Below the pieces are notes generated by a model, which saw only the letters and a list, made by a program, of their open reading frames with translations, searched no databases and was not told the DNA's origin. Below, in pieces: positions 60,514-64,000 of a stretch of DNA of 64,000 nt (the stretch's first letter is position 1; each line of letters starts with the position of its first letter). The position numbers were made by a program, and so were the translations under genes. This DNA comes from Candidatus Saccharimonadales bacterium. GTDB taxonomy: Bacteria; Patescibacteriota; Saccharimonadia; Saccharimonadales; Saccharimonadaceae. The DNA is taken from assembly GCA_039928925.1 (NCBI GenBank), contig JBDSSF010000001.1, forward strand, positions 124,001 to 188,000. Direction: 5' to 3'.

Positions 60514-61203
60514 ATGGAATCTAAAAATAAAATGGGTCTTACTGCTGCAATCGTAGTCGGTGGACTAGTAGTTGGAGGACTTGGTGGGTATGCAATTGGT
60601 AATATGCACTCAGATTCAAGCTCTTCAAATTCATCAATGTCAAAAACAGCAACATCTAGCACAAAAGCTGCTGATCTCCGTGCAGATCTAGTAACTCTTG
60701 GTGTTTCACACATGATCTACACAGACAAAGCTGTGGATCAGGCACTTAGTGCAAGCAAGGGCGCAGATGCATCCGGAAAAGCTCTTTACGATAACGGTAC
60801 AACAATTGGTGCTGCTGTTGGTAGTGTATACGGCAAAGATGCTGAGACAACATTCAACACAGTATGGAAAATTCACCTTGATGATTTTGTTAAGTACGCA
60901 GTTGCTGGTAGCAAGGGCGACGAAGCAGGTAAATCTGCAGCACTTGCTGACATCGATGCAAGTTACACAAAACCACTTGCTCAGTACCTTGCAAAAGCAA
61001 ACCCAAATCTTCCAGAAGCAACACTAGAATCAGCTCTACGAGACCACGTTAGCATGACTGCTAAAATGATTGACTACCGAGTTGCTGGTGACTACGCTAA
61101 CGAAGCTATGCAGCTAGATATGGCTAACAAGCACATCGAAGGACTCTTTAGCACACTTGCTAACGGAATCGTTCAACAATATCCTGACAAGTTCCAGGGA
61201 TAA
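60514..61203 (+). CDS. Membrane-anchored helical protein with repeated histidines
   Basis: 229 residues: a membrane helix (about 10-27), a Ser-rich linker, then a ~170-residue helical domain built as two similar halves. Each half has two helices with conserved histidines: SHMIYTDKAVD and KIHLDDFVKY in the first, RDHVSMTAKMID and NKHIEGLFSTL in the second. Four histidines at matching places could bind metal in a four-helix bundle. It lies upstream of a cupredoxin and a flavo-haem reductase, separated by a terminator. No named family is certain; a copper-storage or periplasmic electron-transfer role is inferred. Confidence 0.65.
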   Translation: MESKNKMGLTAAIVVGGLVVGGLGGYAIGNMHSDSSSSNSSMSKTATSSTKAADLRADLVTLGVSHMIYTDKAVDQALSASKGADASGKALYDNGTTIGAAVGSVYGKDAETTFNTVWKIHLDDFVKYAVAGSKGDEAGKSAALADIDASYTKPLAQYLAKANPNLPEATLESALRDHVSMTAKMIDYRVAGDYANEAMQLDMANKHIEGLFSTLANGIVQQYPDKFQG

Positions 61204-61242
61204 TTAAATCAACTCTTTGAAATAGAGAGTGCAAGTAGTCAG

Positions 61243-61277
61243 TAAGGCAGGTCGTCACGTCAGTGATACCTGCCTTA
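61243..61277 (+). terminator. Hairpin between the helical protein and the cupredoxin
   Basis: TAAGGCAGGT / ACCTGCCTTA stem enclosing TCAC/GTGA; partial termination would make the first gene the most abundant product. Confidence 0.75.
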
Positions 61278-61297
61278 TTCTAGAAAGAAGACATCTT

Positions 61298-61669
61298 ATG
61301 AAAAAGAATACAATAATTGGCATAATCATTGTAGCCATCATCGCGGTTGTCGCTTTTGTGGTTATTATGTCAAAAGGAAATACTTCAAGTTCTAACCAAG
61401 CAGTATCGACATCGAATACCGTTGAAATAAAAAGTTACGCGTTTAACCCAACACCAATAAAAGTAAAAGTTGGTACGAAGGTTACATGGACAAATAAAGA
61501 CGCCGTAGCTCACACTGTCACTTCTGATGATTCATCAGCTGATACTTTCAAAAGTGATAGTATAAATCAAAACGACACATACAGCTATACATTTACAAAA
61601 GCAGGAACATTTACATATCACTGTACGCCGCATCCAAGCATGCACGGTACAGTAGAAGTCGTAAACTAG
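61298..61669 (+). CDS. Secreted cupredoxin (plastocyanin/azurin-like blue copper protein)
   Basis: 123 residues: a membrane or lipid-type N-terminal helix (about 6-27), a Ser/Asn linker and a cupredoxin domain. Type 1 copper ligands are visible: His in AVAHTVTSDD, then Cys, His and Met in YHCTPHPSMHG. It would carry electrons outside the membrane. It stands 12 bases ahead of the flavo-haem reductase, which suits an electron-transfer pair. Confidence 0.9.
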   Translation: MKKNTIIGIIIVAIIAVVAFVVIMSKGNTSSSNQAVSTSNTVEIKSYAFNPTPIKVKVGTKVTWTNKDAVAHTVTSDDSSADTFKSDSINQNDTYSYTFTKAGTFTYHCTPHPSMHGTVEVVN

Positions 61670-61681
61670 GTATATTGATCT

Positions 61682-63049
61682 ATGAAAACCAAGTTATTTG
61701 TGGATAAGATAACGCGTGCGCAGGCCATAATAATTGGTTTTTGGGTCATTAACTTTATTGTCATATTATTCATATGGCAGTACACTTCAATCGATATATT
61801 GATAAACGGCGGTAGTTCAGGTATCCTTACTGCCGCCGGGCGTCTCTTTGGTCTCCTTGCAGTATTCTTCGCTCTGACACAGTTTCTCCTCATGGGGCGA
61901 GTTCCGTGGCTTGAGCGGCCATTCGGGCTCGATCATCTCGCGAGCTATCACCGTAAAAATGGTAACTACGCATTTATACTTATCATTCTTCATCCAATAT
62001 TCATTACAATTGGCTACGCGCTTGCAAGTGACTCAAATGTCGTTAAACAGTACATAGATCTTGTACTAAACTATCCAGACGTGTGGCTTGCGTCTATAGC
62101 TGAGATTTTATTTATTATTGTCGCTGGAACATCAATCTATATTGTTCGCACTAAGCTAAAATTTGAGAGCTGGTATTATGTCCACCTACTCGTATATATC
62201 GCTATCGTTGTCGCATTTTTCCATCAGGTTATGATTGGTGGTAGCTTTACAGATCAGGCACTGGCACGTGCATACTGGGTCGTTCTTTATGCCTTTGTAG
62301 GCGTGAATTTACTCATCTGGCGATTTGGGTTGCCAGTTTTAAATATGTATCGATATGACTTTCGCATCGACCGAATCGTGAGAGAGACACCTACGACCGT
62401 ATCAGTATATATAAAAGGCAAGAACCTTCTTCATCTTAATGCCATAGCGGGCCAATTTATTTTTCTCCGTATACTCGATAAGAACTATTGGCGCCAGGAG
62501 CATCCATTCTCACTGTCGGCAATTGTTAGTGATGACCAGCTAAGGATAACGGTGCGAGAAGTCGGGGACTACACCCAAACGCTAAAAGATATCCGTGCTG
62601 GCAAAAGAGTTATTATATCTGGTCCATTTGGCCGGTTTACAAAAGATGTTTCAAAGACATTTAAAACACTCTATATAGCTGGTGGAGTTGGCATTACACC
62701 AATTCGTAGCATGATAGAAGAGTCTTCGAATGAGCGAACTCCAAGCATACTTATTTATGCAAACCGTACGCCAGATGATGTTGTCTTTGACAAAGAGATT
62801 ATGGGCTTCGAAACGACATTCCTATCTGCGTATCGTATCTTTGCTGATGTACCATCGACGTATAAAGGCTCAGGTAGGGTAGGCCGTGTTGACGTTAATA
62901 TGCTTTTAGAATTAGTACCTAATCTCATGAACTATGATATTTATCTCTGTGGCCCCCCTCCCATGATGGCTGCAATTATTGATGGTCTCAAGACAATTAA
63001 TTTTGATGAGAGTCAGTTACACTATGAAATCTTTAGTCTTCAGAAATAG
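61682..63049 (+). CDS. Ferric-reductase-type membrane flavo-haem oxidoreductase
   Basis: 455 residues. Six membrane helices (about 15-215) form a ferric-reductase domain with haem-ligand histidines in HLASYHRKNGNY, IILHPIF, and YYVHLLVY/FFHQVM. The cytoplasmic part is a ferredoxin-reductase module: FAD motif HPFSLSAI, NAD(P) loop AGGVGITPIRSMI and C-terminal YLCGPPPMM. It moves electrons from NAD(P)H through FAD and two haems to an outside acceptor, plausibly the cupredoxin. A TATATT box ends five bases before the ATG, so it could also be read from a leaderless promoter. Confidence 0.92.
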   Translation: MKTKLFVDKITRAQAIIIGFWVINFIVILFIWQYTSIDILINGGSSGILTAAGRLFGLLAVFFALTQFLLMGRVPWLERPFGLDHLASYHRKNGNYAFILIILHPIFITIGYALASDSNVVKQYIDLVLNYPDVWLASIAEILFIIVAGTSIYIVRTKLKFESWYYVHLLVYIAIVVAFFHQVMIGGSFTDQALARAYWVVLYAFVGVNLLIWRFGLPVLNMYRYDFRIDRIVRETPTTVSVYIKGKNLLHLNAIAGQFIFLRILDKNYWRQEHPFSLSAIVSDDQLRITVREVGDYTQTLKDIRAGKRVIISGPFGRFTKDVSKTFKTLYIAGGVGITPIRSMIEESSNERTPSILIYANRTPDDVVFDKEIMGFETTFLSAYRIFADVPSTYKGSGRVGRVDVNMLLELVPNLMNYDIYLCGPPPMMAAIIDGLKTINFDESQLHYEIFSLQK

Positions 63050-63075
63050 AACAGTTAGTAAAAACTGATAAATTA

Positions 63076-63105
63076 AAAAGTAAGCCTCAAAAGAGGCTTA
63101 CTTTT
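63076..63105. terminator. Bidirectional terminator
   Basis: 13-bp perfect stem AAAAGTAAGCCTC / GAGGCTTACTTTT with an AAAA loop. Confidence 0.9.
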
Positions 63106-63118
63106 ATTAAGAATAAAA

Positions 63119-63313
63119 TTAGCTTAGCTTGTCGCGAACTTCTGAAGTTTTGATCTTTGCTTCACCTTTAAGGTTATCACCTTTGGCTTTGTCGATCTCA
63201 CCTTCAACTCGTTGCTTCGCAATGTCTGTCTTTTGAGAAATTTTATCTGCAGTGTCTTTTGCAGTGTCTTTCGCTTCATCAAGCTTTGCTTTAGCATCTT
63301 CCATTAATCCCAT
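63119..63313 (-). CDS. LEA/CsbD-like stress peptide
   Basis: 64 residues, entirely hydrophilic and repetitive in Lys, Ala, Asp and Glu (KAKLDEAKDTAKDTADK, QRVEGEIDKAKGDNLKGEAK). The amphipathic 11-residue periodicity is like late-embryogenesis or CsbD stress proteins. The ribosome-binding site GAAAGG precedes the ATG. Probably a stress protectant; a specific family is not settled. Confidence 0.7.
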   Translation of the reverse strand: MGLMEDAKAKLDEAKDTAKDTADKISQKTDIAKQRVEGEIDKAKGDNLKGEAKIKTSEVRDKLS

Positions 63314-63410
63314 GTAGATATCCTTTCGTACTAATTGTTTACCTTGTTAATTATATCAAGGCTTTTAAAAGATGTCTAGATTCATAGATAATAAATGTCT
63401 AACTACGTAT

Positions 63411-63941
63411 CTATGATAATCGTTCGCGTAATCCTGCAGCAAGCCCCGCAACCGTCAGTATATCTGCTAAACCACCAACTGAAACCACAAGCCATTTTTG
63501 ACGAACAGGTGATATACGAAGTCGTAGCTGCACACGAGTCGAGCCATCTTTAGCAGGCTCTAAAATAATAGCCCAGCTTAAATATGTATTCCCACGTTTT
63601 GATATATGCACGAGTGTAAAAGGTGGATCGAGAACCGCCACCTCGAAGGTCGCATGACGGCCACCCCAATCGTCTATAACTGTGCCAACTCGTAGATTTT
63701 GGAGACGTGGATCGATTGTTCGTAGTGCACGTTTTTTTGGAAGTATAAAATACTCTACAGAACGAGGGAAGTACCAGCCTGATCTATTCTTACCTAGCTG
63801 CATAAACCACTTCCAGACTTCTTCTGGGCTACCAGCTAATGTAAATGCTCGGTCCATAATCACATCGGCATTTTCAACGATTTCATCACCCGGTAGCGGC
63901 CTTGCTACCTCCTGTTCTGTTGGTCGAATCTTTGAAAACAT
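63411..63941 (-). CDS. SRPBCC-like (START-fold) protein
   Basis: 176 residues: DRAFTLAGSPEEVWKWFMQLG, GWYFPRSVEYF, LRVGTVIDDWGG and LEPAKDGSTRVQLRLRIS look like a polyketide-cyclase/SRPBCC fold that binds hydrophobic ligands. The C-terminal 40 residues are hydrophobic (VVSVGGLADILTVAGLA) and could be a membrane helix. The -10 TATACT ends six bases before the ATG, leaderless. Confidence 0.7.
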   Translation of the reverse strand: MFSKIRPTEQEVARPLPGDEIVENADVIMDRAFTLAGSPEEVWKWFMQLGKNRSGWYFPRSVEYFILPKKRALRTIDPRLQNLRVGTVIDDWGGRHATFEVAVLDPPFTLVHISKRGNTYLSWAIILEPAKDGSTRVQLRLRISPVRQKWLVVSVGGLADILTVAGLAAGLRERLS

Positions 63942-64000
63942 ATGTTAAGTATACCAAGGTACGCATTATTTAGTTCTGATCTTTCCAGTACCACCATTTT

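Noticed and set aside
1-64000. Use of genetic code 25 (UGA as glycine)
   Set aside because: Genes such as the GNAT at 31838 and cassette 4 end at TGA with proper terminators just after, and no conserved gene needs a readthrough of TGA.
1-64000. CRISPR array, rRNA operon, transposase or origin
   Set aside because: No regularly spaced repeats, no rRNA-like sequence, no transposase or DnaA/oriC features were found on either strand by reading.

Overview
The window looks like a chromosomal segment of a host-associated Patescibacterium, most like Candidatus Saccharibacteria (TM7). This is inferred from gene content: a compact gene-dense layout, lemA-htpX, typA, a short tatA-tatC set, a Mur-ligase/Ddl/LeuRS/rpmF-nusB-rnc-rpsP-khpA-trmD core, many small membrane proteins and no amino-acid or nucleotide biosynthesis. 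Reading frames end at all three stop codons including TGA, so the standard bacterial code applies (not the UGA=Gly code of Gracilibacteria/Absconditabacteria). No rRNA, CRISPR array, transposase or phage structural operon is visible.

Layout. 1-2.6 kb: two surface proteins (an SGNH-like protein cut by the window edge and a tail-fibre-like beta-helix protein). 2.6-12.4 kb: DUF1345 protein, tRNA-Cys and tRNA-Leu, LemA/HtpX, a membrane protein overlapping NAD-dependent DNA ligase, a MazG-like/DUF1653 fusion, an ABC exporter and a tatA-tatC-small-protein operon. 12.4-23.3 kb: small membrane proteins, an RRM RNA-binding protein, a prepilin, TypA, trehalase facing a debranching-enzyme-like hydrolase, a glycosyltransferase facing RarA, Ddl and tRNA-Gly. 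23.4-28.8 kb: an orphan Tdi1-like immunity protein, a haem-membrane/secreted-histidine-protein/YcnI locus, and an ArsR-MMPL export pair. 28.8-37.8 kb: a run of single-gene units (RibD/DHFR-like, YdeI, DUF4385, VOC, alcohol dehydrogenase, DUF1028, glycosylase-like, methyltransferase, hydrolase). 38-47 kb: Kup, tRNA-Phe, MurF-like ligase, LeuRS. 47-53 kb: ribosome/RNA-processing cluster. 53-60 kb: DrrAB-type ABC transporter, Ddl-like ATP-grasp enzyme, RsgA. 60.5-63.1 kb: second redox locus (histidine-bearing helical protein, cupredoxin, flavo-haem reductase).

Three patterns cut across the annotation. (1) At least 21 starts, on both strands, have a TAnnnT-like -10 box ending about 6-8 bases before the start codon, which places the transcription start at or almost at the start codon: leaderless mRNA appears to be the default for single genes here, with Shine-Dalgarno sites kept mainly inside operons. 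(2) Seven visibly GC-rich one-gene units (31.8, 38.1, 46.9, 50.5, 50.8, 58.1 and 58.6 kb) sit between native genes. Unlike most native units they have Shine-Dalgarno leaders, several have consensus promoters, and all end in long nested hairpins; they look like imported self-contained cassettes. (3) Two separate loci pair a membrane haem reductase with predicted copper proteins (two secreted proteins whose mature N-terminus would be histidine, a cupredoxin and a histidine-bearing helical protein), which is unexpected for a reduced fermentative symbiont and is the best candidate for an undescribed system. All family names come from recognition of sequence motifs by eye; no searches were run.
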